Positions 1 to 7,467 of a stretch of 64,000 nt of DNA are shown here, one piece after another. Where the stretch lies: NCBI RefSeq assembly GCF_000364445.2, contig NZ_CP043538.1, forward strand, positions 4,483,447-4,547,446, written 5' to 3'. The notes beneath the pieces were generated by a model. It was not told where the DNA came from. It saw only the letters and a list, made by a program, of their open reading frames with translations, and searched no databases. How positions within the stretch are numbered: the first letter of the stretch is position 1; each line of letters starts with the position of its first letter. Made by a program: the position numbers and the translations under genes. The stretch comes from Methylobacterium mesophilicum SR1.6/6. GTDB lineage: Bacteria > Pseudomonadota > Alphaproteobacteria > Rhizobiales > Beijerinckiaceae.

Positions 1-245
1 GCCGCGAACGCCAGGACGGGCCGGCCGCCGCGCCGCTGGATCACGGCCCCGACCCGCGGCGACGCGACGGCGGCGACCAGCAACCCGAAGGACAGGCCGC
101 CCACGATCCAGGCGAGCGGCCAGCCGGTCTCGCGGGCGATCGGCTCGGCCAGGACGGCCGGGAGGTAATAGGTCGAGCCCCAGGCCAGGATCTGCACCAC
201 GCCGAGCGCGGCGATCACAGGCCAGCGACGGGATGGAAGGACCAT
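1..245 (-). CDS. MFS transporter, N-terminal part (runs off the left edge)
   Basis: Only the first 81 codons are present. The ATG at 245 reads leftwards and the frame is open to base 1. The peptide starts MVLPSRRWPVIAALG and contains two hydrophobic helices separated by a short loop (ILAWGSTYYLPAVLAEPI, then LAWIVGGLSFGLLVAAVA). A basic RRGGRP loop follows, as in the loop between helices 2 and 3 of major facilitator proteins. The gene lies 73 nt downstream of arsC on the same strand. Co-transcription with arsC suggests efflux of an arsenic species or an oxyanion, but the substrate cannot be read from this fragment. Confidence 0.75.
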   Translation of the reverse strand, partial: MVLPSRRWPVIAALGVVQILAWGSTYYLPAVLAEPIARETGWPLAWIVGGLSFGLLVAAVASPRVGAVIQRRGGRPVLAFA

Positions 246-318
246 GGGTTCGGCGGCTCTCACGGCGGGTCGGCCCTCTGCCGAGCCGGCGCATCGGCGC
301 GACAGCCCTGCGGGCGGG

Positions 319-759
319 CTACGCCGTGGCGACGCGCCGGCCCTCCGCGTCGATCACCGGCTCGCCATCCTCCTTGACGAACGCGCCCTGCTGGGGCGGC
401 AGCAGGTCCAGGACGGCCTCGGACGGCCGGCACAGCCGCACGCCCCGTGGGCTCACCACGAGGGGGCGGTTCAGCAGGATCGGATGCGCGTCGATCGCGT
501 CGAGAAGCTGGTCGTCGGTCAGGGTCGGATCGCCGAGGCCCAGCTCCGTGAAGGGTGTACCCGTCTCGCGCAGTGCCGCGCGCAAGGCCAGACCGGCGCG
601 GTCCAGAAGCTGCTTGAGCAGCGCCCGGGCTGGCGGAGTCTTCAGGTACTCGATCACGTGCGGTTCGATGCCGGCGTTGCGGATCATCGCAAGGGTGTTC
701 CGCGAGGTGCCGCAGGCCGGATTGTGGTAGATCACCACGTCGAAAGCGCCATCAGGCAT
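319..759 (-). CDS. arsC: arsenate reductase (glutaredoxin-dependent ArsC family)
   Basis: The 146-residue length is typical of ArsC. The N-terminal HNPACGTSRN motif carries the catalytic Cys16 that attacks arsenate, and the fold is thioredoxin-like. NRPLVVSPRGVRLCRP near residue 100 corresponds to the conserved Arg-containing NRPIV region that binds the oxyanion. The enzyme reduces As(V) to As(III) using glutathione and glutaredoxin. The MFS gene just downstream on the same strand may export the product. No arsR-type regulator is visible beside it. YfgD-like paralogues share this fold, so the exact substrate is inferred. Confidence 0.9.
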   Translation of the reverse strand: MPDGAFDVVIYHNPACGTSRNTLAMIRNAGIEPHVIEYLKTPPARALLKQLLDRAGLALRAALRETGTPFTELGLGDPTLTDDQLLDAIDAHPILLNRPLVVSPRGVRLCRPSEAVLDLLPPQQGAFVKEDGEPVIDAEGRRVATA

Positions 760-878
760 GGTCGACCCTGTGTGCCGGCCTCACGTCGTCCACCACGATA
801 GCTGGTGCCGGCGCGCAGATCGACTCCGGCAATGCGCCGTCGTGACAGACGCGCGGGCTCCGGCCGGACGTGATCCGC

Positions 879-1466
879 TCAAGGCGTGTGGCACGCCATC
901 GCGGCGGCTGCCTCGACGACGCTGAGCGCCCTGCGCCTGACTTCCAGGGCGGCGTCCGGCCCGTCAGCCACCGCCGATGCCTCCCGCCGCAGGGTCGCGT
1001 TGCAGGCACAGGACTCGTAGCCCGCCGCGTCGTAACACGCGTCGTGCCGCATGCACGCGGCGTCCAGCGCGTCGGTCGGCGGCAGGCCCTCACCGCGCTG
1101 ACCCTTGCCGCAGTAATTGCCGTGGAACAGTTCCTGCCCGGCGATAACCCGGCCGAGGTCGCCCTTGGGCGGCGTCGGATCCTCGGCGCGCCCCCCGGGA
1201 TTGAGATCGTTGGCCGGGCCGCCCGCCCTGGATCCCGATCCGCGCAGCGCCCTGGGGATGCCAGAGCGCTCGCCGGGCTCGTTCAGCGCCTCACCGGCGC
1301 GGCCGTTGGGGTCCGAGAGTTCGGGCAGGGGCGGCGGCGGCCCCGGCCTGGGTTCATCGGCCTCAAGGGTGGTGGCAGGTACATCTGCGCCGGGTGTCTG
1401 GGCCAGACCAAGCGACGGTCCGGCCACGAGCATCAGCCCGACCACAAGGAAAAACGGTGCGCGCAA
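879..1466 (-). CDS. secreted phospholipase A2-like protein
   Basis: This 195-residue protein has a signal peptide (hydrophobic FFLVVGLMLVAGPSLGLAQ) and a Pro/Gly-rich linker to about residue 105. The compact C-terminal domain carries phospholipase A2 landmarks. HGNYCGKG at 115-122 resembles the Ca2+-binding YGxxCG loop, and CMRHDACY at 138-145 holds the His141-Asp142 catalytic pair of the CCxxHDxC helix. Further Cys residues follow at 153 and 155. It probably hydrolyses the sn-2 ester of phospholipids outside the cytoplasm. The start is a TTG chosen because GGAGG lies 6 nt upstream. The Cys preceding the usual CC pair is replaced by Ala. Confidence 0.7.
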   Translation of the reverse strand: MRAPFFLVVGLMLVAGPSLGLAQTPGADVPATTLEADEPRPGPPPPLPELSDPNGRAGEALNEPGERSGIPRALRGSGSRAGGPANDLNPGGRAEDPTPPKGDLGRVIAGQELFHGNYCGKGQRGEGLPPTDALDAACMRHDACYDAAGYESCACNATLRREASAVADGPDAALEVRRRALSVVEAAAAMACHTP

Positions 1467-1670
1467 AAGGGCCTCCGGGCTGCGGCGCTCAACTCGAAGC
1501 TTGGCTTATTCGTTCCGGAACAAGCGTGGGCTGTGCGCGACAGAGACGCCGATCCCCGCACGACCGATCCATGACAGGCGATTACGACCCTGCGAGCAGA
1601 AAGCGCATGCAACCGTTTTCGTCTCATCCGGCTTTGGTCTCGGGCCGAACCCCTTGTCTTGGAGCACCTC

Positions 1671-1922
1671 ATGCCGACCCGCGTTCTGATCTCCCTCGCA
1701 CTTCTGGCGACCGTCACCGGCCCTGTGCTGGCGGCACCCATGAGCGCCGACGACAAGGCCACCCTCCAGCAGCAATGTTCGGGTGACTTCACGACCTTCT
1801 GCGGCGACCTGCCGCCAGAGGACGGCCCCGAGACGCAGGCGTGCTTCGAGAAGAACATGGCGAAGCTGTCGCCCGGGTGCCAATCCGCCATTCAGAGCTT
1901 CAAGCAGGGCAAGAAGGGCTGA
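1671..1922 (+). CDS. small secreted Cys-rich protein
   Basis: The 83-residue protein starts at the ATG at 1671 with GGAG 6 nt upstream. A signal peptide (RVLISLALLATVTGPVLA) is followed by about 60 mature residues with four Cys: QQCSGDFTTFCGD, then ACFEKN and GCQSA. The Cys spacing resembles the Cys-rich repeat proteins common in Rhizobiales. Function is unknown. It is divergent from the phospholipase-like gene, with about 200 nt between the two starts. Confidence 0.75.
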   Translation: MPTRVLISLALLATVTGPVLAAPMSADDKATLQQQCSGDFTTFCGDLPPEDGPETQACFEKNMAKLSPGCQSAIQSFKQGKKG

Positions 1923-1962
1923 ACGTCCACCACCGGAGGCGCAGACGGAGGCCTTCGCCTTC

Positions 1963-2271
1963 CTATTCGCAGCGCGGTGCCGGATGCGCGGGTCGCCCAT
2001 GACGCAGGGGGGCGGTTCGCGCGACGGATGTCTCCGTGCCCGTCGCGGTCTGCAGGATCCGGAGGCCCCTGGCGCTCAGGAACCACAGGCCGACATCCGC
2101 ACGCCCTGGCCGCCGGGGCCGGACGAGGCCCCGCTCCAGCAGCGATCGCACCGTCCGCATCTCCCAGGGCGCGAGGGACAGGAGCGATCCCTCCCGATCC
2201 AGCCGACGCAGCATCGCCTGCTGTCCCGGCGTCAGGGCGCGCCATTCACGTGTGAGCTCGTCATACGCCAT
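1963..2271 (-). CDS. small winged-helix-like hypothetical protein
   Basis: About 102 residues. The first 70 read as a compact helical domain: LTREWRALTPGQQAMLRRL, then an SLLERGLVRPRR segment and a WFLSARGLRIL strand-helix. This order is seen in small winged-helix or MarR-like proteins that use 'bottom of the helix' phrases such as GLV and LSARG. The tail is basic and unstructured. No good ribosome binding site is visible before the ATG at 2271, or before a GTG one codon upstream. Function and start are uncertain. Confidence 0.5.
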   Translation of the reverse strand: MAYDELTREWRALTPGQQAMLRRLDREGSLLSLAPWEMRTVRSLLERGLVRPRRPGRADVGLWFLSARGLRILQTATGTETSVARTAPLRHGRPAHPAPRCE

Positions 2272-2454
2272 CACAGATTGGAACTAATCTAATCTTTGAT
2301 ACGGGCGCAAGCCGGAGAATGCCTCGCTCACCGTGCGAGCGGCGTCGAACCCGCACACGAATGCGAGAGGCCCGTCGCGGATGCCGGGCGCCGATCAACC
2401 GCGGCAAGCGCGTGGGCTATGGTCGGCAAATGGCCGCCGGATTGTCGCCCGTCC

Positions 2455-3660
2455 TCACCGTACCGTGCCGGGTTCCGTGGAGCCCGTGACCTCGCTCGAG
2501 CCCGACTTGATGGCCCAGAGCTCCGTGGGAAGGCTGATCGGCGCGCCGGGCTTGTAATCGGCCGAGTCCTGGATGTGCGACGTCGTCACGTAGATCGTGC
2601 CGTCCGGCCCCTCGCTGAACGTATCCGGCCACCGCAGTTGCGGGTCCTGCACCAGCGTGGTGAGGCCACTCCCCTTGCGGGACAGGTCACGGACCTTCAC
2701 GGCATTGTCCTGCGGCGAGGTCACGTACATCCGGCCGTCCTTGCGTGCGATCAGCAGGCCATCGGCGGGGCCGTTCTCGCCGACCGTAGCGATCTTCGAC
2801 TCCAGTGTCCTGTCGCTCAGCATCTCGGGCACGAACGCGGCGGTGGCCCAACCCGTCAGCGCGTCCGTCGGCAGGCTGTAGAGCGTCTTGCCCTTGATGG
2901 CCTGCCAGTACAGCGTCTTTCCGTCGGGCGAGAGGGCGATGCCATCGGCCGAGAATTCGACGCCGCGGCCGTCCGGGCGGCGCAGCGGCTCACCGTCGTA
3001 CTGCACGGTGACGCTCTTGTCCGGCATGGTCGAGGCATGGCCGGACAGGACGCGCTTGGCGGATCCGCCGTCGAGATCCACCACGATCAGCGCGCCCTCG
3101 GCGCCGGAATCGGTCAGGTAGGCGGTCTTGCCGTCAGGCGAGATCCGCACGTCGTTGATGTACGAGGCCTGCAGCACGGTGCTGGTGTCGAACGGGATCG
3201 TCTTCACGACCTGATTGGTCTTCAGGTCGATGCCGACGAGCTTCGGGCCGTCCTTGACCACGTGCGCCATGGCGGGCGCGGCGGCGTCGACCACCCAGAG
3301 ACGGTCCTGACCGTCGGCCACGACGCTCTGCACGCAGACGAAATGGGTCTTCGGGTCGACCGCGTCCGCCTTGGCGTTGCGCCAGCTGTTCCATCCCTCG
3401 TCCGGATACGGGACGGGCTTGCCGTCCTTCAGCTCGGCTACGGAGACGGGGGCGTCCTCGCTCCAGCGGGGGAAGTTGACGAACATGCGCCCGTCGCGGC
3501 TCACGGTGACGCCCGTGACCTGATGGGCAAAGCCCGCCACCTTGGTGAGTGTCCCGGACGCAGGCTTCGGGTCCTGAGCCGCGGCGGGGCCCGCCAACAC
3601 GGCGACACCGGACATCAACGATGCGGCCAGCCCGACGCGAACGCCAACAGCAAACATCAT
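2455..3660 (-). CDS. secreted major-royal-jelly/yellow family beta-propeller protein
   Basis: The 401-residue protein has a signal peptide ending near AVLAGPAAAQD. The propeller has hallmarks of the MRJP/yellow family: FVNFPRWSEDAPVSVAEL and YPDEGWNSW near the N-terminus, LWVVDAAAPAM, SYINDVRISPDGKTAYLTDSG and ADGIALSPDGKTLYW. These correspond to successive blades. Bacterial members are mostly uncharacterised; some propellers of this shape are lactonases. It lies 87 nt downstream of an epoxide hydrolase gene on the same strand. The start at 3660 is the ATG directly before the signal peptide; longer in-frame starts would add a non-hydrophobic leader. Confidence 0.8.
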   Translation of the reverse strand: MMFAVGVRVGLAASLMSGVAVLAGPAAAQDPKPASGTLTKVAGFAHQVTGVTVSRDGRMFVNFPRWSEDAPVSVAELKDGKPVPYPDEGWNSWRNAKADAVDPKTHFVCVQSVVADGQDRLWVVDAAAPAMAHVVKDGPKLVGIDLKTNQVVKTIPFDTSTVLQASYINDVRISPDGKTAYLTDSGAEGALIVVDLDGGSAKRVLSGHASTMPDKSVTVQYDGEPLRRPDGRGVEFSADGIALSPDGKTLYWQAIKGKTLYSLPTDALTGWATAAFVPEMLSDRTLESKIATVGENGPADGLLIARKDGRMYVTSPQDNAVKVRDLSRKGSGLTTLVQDPQLRWPDTFSEGPDGTIYVTTSHIQDSADYKPGAPISLPTELWAIKSGSSEVTGSTEPGTVR

Positions 3661-3747
3661 AGCGCGCACTCCAATACGACGATGAGGGGATCCCACGGGC
3701 AACCCGCCAGGAGGTGGCGAGGTCCGGGATGCGGCGGGATGACTCCG

Positions 3748-4878
3748 TCAGCCGCGACCCCATTCCCGAAGGTCCCGGACGAACAGATCCTGGGCCTCCA
3801 TGGCGGCGAAGTGGCCGCCGCGGGGCATCGTCTGCCAGCGCGAGACCGCGTAGCCGCGCTCCAGCCATTCCCGCGGCGGCGCGGGCATGCGCGGATCGGG
3901 ATAGGCCGCGAAGGCCGTCGGCACCGTGACGCGCCGCCCCGGCGGCATCCGGCGCGCGCCTTCCTGCTGCGCGCCTGCATAGATCCACGTCGACGTCGCG
4001 AAGGCGTCGGTCAGGATGTAGAGCAAGGCGTTGGTCAGGAGCCGGTCCTTCGAGAACACCTCCGCGAAAGGCCGCTCCCGCAGATCCGCCCAGTCGTGGA
4101 ATCGCTCGACCAGCCAAGCCAGCTGCGCCACCGGCTCCTCCGCCATGGCGTAGCCCAGCGAGAGCGGCCTCGTGCCCTGAAGCTGCGCGTAGGCCCCGAG
4201 GGCCTGCTGACAGGCCTGGGCTTCCCTTTGCCAAGCCCGTTCGGCCGCGCTCTCCGGCTCGGCATCCGGCTGAACCAGCAGGTAGTTGAGGTGGATCGCC
4301 TCCAGCGAGGCCGCATGATCGAGGCCCAGCCAGGCCGCCACCCCGGAGCCCCAGTCGCCGCCCTGCACCCGGTAGCGCGGATAGCCCAAGCCTTCGCGCA
4401 TCAGATTGTCGAACAGGCGCGCGGTCGTGCGCGGCCCGATCGGCGCGGCGGGCTTGCCCGAGAAGCCGAAGCCCGGCAGCGCCGGAATCACCAGATCGAA
4501 CGCGTCCTCCGATCGCCCGCCGTGGCGCGAGGGGAAGGCCAGCGGCTCGATCACCGACCAGAACTCGTAGATCGAGCCCGGCCAGCCGTGGATCAGCAGC
4601 AGCGGCCGCCTGCCTTCCGCCTCGCCGACGACGTGAACGACGTGGAGGTCGAGATCCTCGATGCGGATCAGCCTCTGCGGAAAGCGGTTGAGTTCGGCCG
4701 CCGCTTTCGCCTCGTCGAAGCCGTCGAGCCAGTGGGCGCACAGGTCGGCGAGGAAGGCCGGATCGCAGCCGTAGCGCCAGCCGGCCTCCGCCGGCAGGTG
4801 CGGCATGCGGTGCGCTCGCACGCGCTCCCTGACCCGGGCGAGCCTCGTCGCGTCCCAGGCGACCGTGAATGTCCGCAT
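3748..4878 (-). CDS. epoxide hydrolase, EHN-type alpha/beta hydrolase
   Basis: The 376-residue protein has an N-terminal EHN lid region (residues 1-75, with YGCDPAFLADLCAHWLDGFD). An alpha/beta hydrolase core follows. HGWPGS at 97-102 gives the oxyanion hole, GGDWGSG carries the nucleophile Asp175, and the C-terminal PRGGHFAAME holds the catalytic His. A WIYAG segment supplies a lid Tyr. The family opens epoxides to diols through an ester intermediate. The ATG at 4878 is preceded by GGAGGC at a good distance. The natural substrate is unknown. Confidence 0.85.
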   Translation of the reverse strand: MRTFTVAWDATRLARVRERVRAHRMPHLPAEAGWRYGCDPAFLADLCAHWLDGFDEAKAAAELNRFPQRLIRIEDLDLHVVHVVGEAEGRRPLLLIHGWPGSIYEFWSVIEPLAFPSRHGGRSEDAFDLVIPALPGFGFSGKPAAPIGPRTTARLFDNLMREGLGYPRYRVQGGDWGSGVAAWLGLDHAASLEAIHLNYLLVQPDAEPESAAERAWQREAQACQQALGAYAQLQGTRPLSLGYAMAEEPVAQLAWLVERFHDWADLRERPFAEVFSKDRLLTNALLYILTDAFATSTWIYAGAQQEGARRMPPGRRVTVPTAFAAYPDPRMPAPPREWLERGYAVSRWQTMPRGGHFAAMEAQDLFVRDLREWGRG

Positions 4879-5399
4879 TGAAGCCTCCGCGCTGGTCCCG
4901 AATTGAAATGGACGCCGCTCGGCCTCATGGCTCGGGACGCCGAACTGCTTCAACGCGGGTCGAGCGGATCAGCGGCACCCGATCGCTTCACGACTCAGGT
5001 GCCAGACCCGCCCACCTTCCGCGCCACGCGGCTGTAGCTGCGGGATGGATCGATCGACCTGACCCGCGCCGGAAGCAGCGGCGGATCGTCGACTGGCCGG
5101 CAATTAATCCCCCTAGGGAGCGACAGCCGGTACGGGGTCGATTCAAGTACCCAATGGATCCGCGCATGGAAGGCGAAGGGGTGGCGCGCATGCGGGGGCG
5201 AGGTCAATGGACGGCCAGCCCCGGTGAGGTGATCGGACGCTGGTCGCCGGGCGCGCTCCCGGACTTCGGCAGGTCCGGGCATGCCGGGTCTGGCCCCGCC
5301 TCGCCGGCTCGCAACGATCGTTACCGTCTTCGGTGAGGACGATCACAGAACGCCTGCTCGACATCTGCGCTCATGTGCAAAACATGGAGAGCCAAGCAG
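4879..5399. other. intergenic region without a recognisable gene
   Basis: These 520 nt separate two divergent genes. Reading frames here are short, Arg-rich and lack ribosome binding sites. One stretch around 5100-5155 is less GC-rich. I see no repeat, tRNA or clear promoter. Confidence 0.4.
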
Positions 5400-5726
5400 A
5401 TGTTTTACGTCGTCCGAAACCTATCTCTCGGTGCCCGGCAGATCGCCGGCATCCTCCTGATCCTGATGGTGGGCTGGGCCTGGATCTGCGTGCTCGACCA
5501 GCCGGCGCTCGCTGAGACGCCGGGCTACATGGCCGGTGCACTGGCCTGTCCTCCACGTGTCGAGGGGCCCGACTGTACCCGCGAGACGGCGCTCGACGTG
5601 ATCGTTCAGCCGGTCGCGCTGATCACCGAATGCCCGATGGTCGGCACGGTGCTGGCCACGCATCTGAGCTTGCCACCGGGCAGCACGCACAAGACCTTCT
5701 GCGAGCGACGGAGGAACGGCATATGA
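5400..5726 (+). CDS. small exported hypothetical protein
   Basis: The 108-residue protein starts at the ATG at 5400, with GGAGAG 8 nt upstream. A single hydrophobic segment (QIAGILLILMVGWAWICVL) serves as signal peptide or anchor and ends near QPALAE. The remaining 75 residues contain Cys at several positions (ALACPPR, PDCTRE, ITECPM, TFCERR), which suggests disulphides in the periplasm. It matches no family I know. The stop overlaps the ATG of the next small ORF. Confidence 0.65.
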   Translation: MFYVVRNLSLGARQIAGILLILMVGWAWICVLDQPALAETPGYMAGALACPPRVEGPDCTRETALDVIVQPVALITECPMVGTVLATHLSLPPGSTHKTFCERRRNGI

Positions 5727-5915
5727 GCCAGCAGACCATCACTCTCCTCGATCCCGTCTCCGGTGAGGTGAAGACCATCATCATCGGACGGTGAGGCCAA
5801 GCCGGTGCTCGACTCCGACGAGCATCGTCCGCGAGTGCCCGAGGCATCGGGGCACACGGCCCCGGACTTCCTGCTGGAAGCTCACCGGGTCCTTGGTTGT
5901 CAGACGAACGACTGA
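5723..5915 (+). pseudogene. tiny coupled gene interrupted by a +1 frameshift
   Basis: An ATG at 5723 overlaps the preceding stop as ATGA and has a strong GGAGG 8 nt upstream. The frame reads 23 codons (starting MSQQTITLLDPVSG, ending KTIIIGR) and stops at 5794. In the next frame the sequence continues from 5793 as EAKPVLDSDEHRP to DFLLEAHRVLGCQTND and stops at 5915. Codon third positions there are mostly G or C. One extra base near 5792 would explain both pieces as a single protein of about 63 residues. It may be a real small pseudogene, a sequencing error, or a genuine 23-residue peptide. Confidence 0.4.
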
Positions 5916-5934
5916 CCGCGCTGCCGGGCCCGGG

Positions 5935-7083
5935 TCAGGTGCCCGTCCGATCCTCCGACATGGCCACAAGCTCGAAGGCTGCAACCTCGCGCAGGAAGCC
6001 CTTGAGTGGCAGATTGCCGAGCGGGCGCGCTTGAACGACCGTCTGGACAGCGCTGAAGACCGACCGGCTCACTACGATCTGTCCCGCCTGGGCCACGTCG
6101 CAGAGCCGGGATGCCAGATTGGTGACGCTTCCGAGGGCCCCGTACTCGAACCGCCCCTCGAAACCGATCTGTCCGAGGGTCGCGTAGCCTCGTGCGAGTC
6201 CCAGCCCGAACCCGATCGAATGGCCGCGCGCTTCCCATCGCCGCGACAGGCTACCGACGCGTTCGCGGAGGTCGAAAGCCATGCGCACGGCGCGCTCGGT
6301 ATGGTCCGGGCACGGATACGGATCGTTGAAGTAGGTCATGATGCCGTCGCCGGCGAAGTGCTCCAAAGTCCCTTCATAGTGAAATACGGCTTGGCCGACG
6401 GTCTCGTGATACTCGCGAAGAACGGCAACCACCTCTTCCGGCGCGGCCGTATCCGTGAAGGCCGTGAAGCCGCGCAGGTCGCAGAAAACCACCGTGATCT
6501 CGCGCCTGTGCGGCTCCAACAGCGAGTGGTCGTCGCGGTCGGCGGCGACGAGATCGGCGATCTGGGGCGAGAGGAACCGCCGCAATCGGCCGATCCGCTG
6601 GAGCTCGGCGGCCTTGACGGCGACCTGGCATTCGAGATCACGGTTTGACTGGGCAAGTGCCGCCTTCTGATCCGCGAGCTCGCGCGCCTGCGCCCGCACG
6701 GTGTCGGTCAGCGCCTTGAGCCGCAGCATCGAGCGCACCCGCGCCATCAGAGCGGCATGCTCGTAGGGTTTCGTCAGATACTCATCCGCCCCGGCATCGA
6801 GCCCCTCGACGACGTCACGCGTCTCCACCCGCGCGGTGAGCAGCACGACGGGGACGTAGCGCAGCACCTCATCCGTCTTGAGGCGGCGCAGAACTTCCAA
6901 TCCGCTGAGACGCGGCATCATCACGTCGAGAAGGATCAAGTCCGGCGGCTTGGCAGCCGCCCGTGCCAGGGCGGCCTCGCCGTCCGGTGCGAGCCCGACC
7001 TCGTAGCCCTGAGCCTCCAGGCGGACGCGCAGGATCTCCAGGTTCTCAGGACTGTCGTCGACGACCAGGATATGCGCCGGCAC
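5935..7083 (-). CDS. response regulator with class III adenylate/guanylate cyclase domain
   Basis: 382 residues. The receiver domain spans 1-120, with acidic DD at 9-10, phospho-acceptor Asp53 (LILLDVMMP) and Lys in LTKPY. A coiled coil follows (about 125-165), then a class III nucleotide cyclase domain (about 190-370). VVFCDLRGFTAF gives one metal Asp, HFAGDGIMTYF the other, and GSVTNLASRL the transition-state Asn and Arg. It should make cAMP (or cGMP) when phosphorylated. Its GTG start lies 15 nt after the upstream receiver gene, at the end of the kinase operon. Confidence 0.88.
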   Translation of the reverse strand: MPAHILVVDDSPENLEILRVRLEAQGYEVGLAPDGEAALARAAAKPPDLILLDVMMPRLSGLEVLRRLKTDEVLRYVPVVLLTARVETRDVVEGLDAGADEYLTKPYEHAALMARVRSMLRLKALTDTVRAQARELADQKAALAQSNRDLECQVAVKAAELQRIGRLRRFLSPQIADLVAADRDDHSLLEPHRREITVVFCDLRGFTAFTDTAAPEEVVAVLREYHETVGQAVFHYEGTLEHFAGDGIMTYFNDPYPCPDHTERAVRMAFDLRERVGSLSRRWEARGHSIGFGLGLARGYATLGQIGFEGRFEYGALGSVTNLASRLCDVAQAGQIVVSRSVFSAVQTVVQARPLGNLPLKGFLREVAAFELVAMSEDRTGT

Positions 7084-7098
7084 GGCCTCCGCTCCGCC

Positions 7099-7467
7099 TC
7101 AGACGTCGACGAGCATCTGGCGAACGAGGCTCAGGACCTTGCGCGGGCTGAACGGCTTGGCGACGTAGCCGTCGCAGCCCGCGGCGAGGGCCCGGTCCTC
7201 GTCGCCCGAGAGCGCATAGGAGGTCACGGCAACGACCGGGATGTGACGCGTCGCGGGATCCGCCTTCAGGCACCGCGCGGCCTCGTATCCATCCATCACC
7301 GGAAGCTGGATATCCATCAGGATGAGGTCGGGCAGCTCGGCCTGCGCCACTTCGACCCCTCGCCGCCCATCCGGAGCCTCGACGATGCCATAGCCCGCGG
7401 CCGAGAGGAGGTCGCGCAGAATGCGACGATTATCCTCCGTATCCTCGACGATCAGTATTCGCTTCAT
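7099..7467 (-). CDS. single-domain response regulator (CheY/DivK-like)
   Basis: The 122 residues form one receiver domain: EDTEDN acidic cluster, phospho-acceptor Asp52 in LILMDIQLPVMDG, Thr/Ser in AVTSYAL and Lys in AKPFSP. There is no output domain. It overlaps the histidine kinase stop by 4 nt (ATGA), so the two are translationally coupled. It most likely shuttles phosphate between the kinase and another partner, such as the receiver-cyclase encoded next. Confidence 0.9.
   Translation of the reverse strand: MKRILIVEDTEDNRRILRDLLSAAGYGIVEAPDGRRGVEVAQAELPDLILMDIQLPVMDGYEAARCLKADPATRHIPVVAVTSYALSGDEDRALAAGCDGYVAKPFSPRKVLSLVRQMLVDV

Noticed and set aside
2296..4881. 861-codon open frame on the plus strand
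   Set aside because: It lies opposite the royal-jelly-family and epoxide hydrolase genes, is Arg/His/Gly-rich, and has no domain or ribosome binding site.
5095..5160. tRNA- or attachment-site-like stretch with a GGGGTCGATTC segment
   Set aside because: No acceptor pairing, anticodon arm or CCA end could be built around it.
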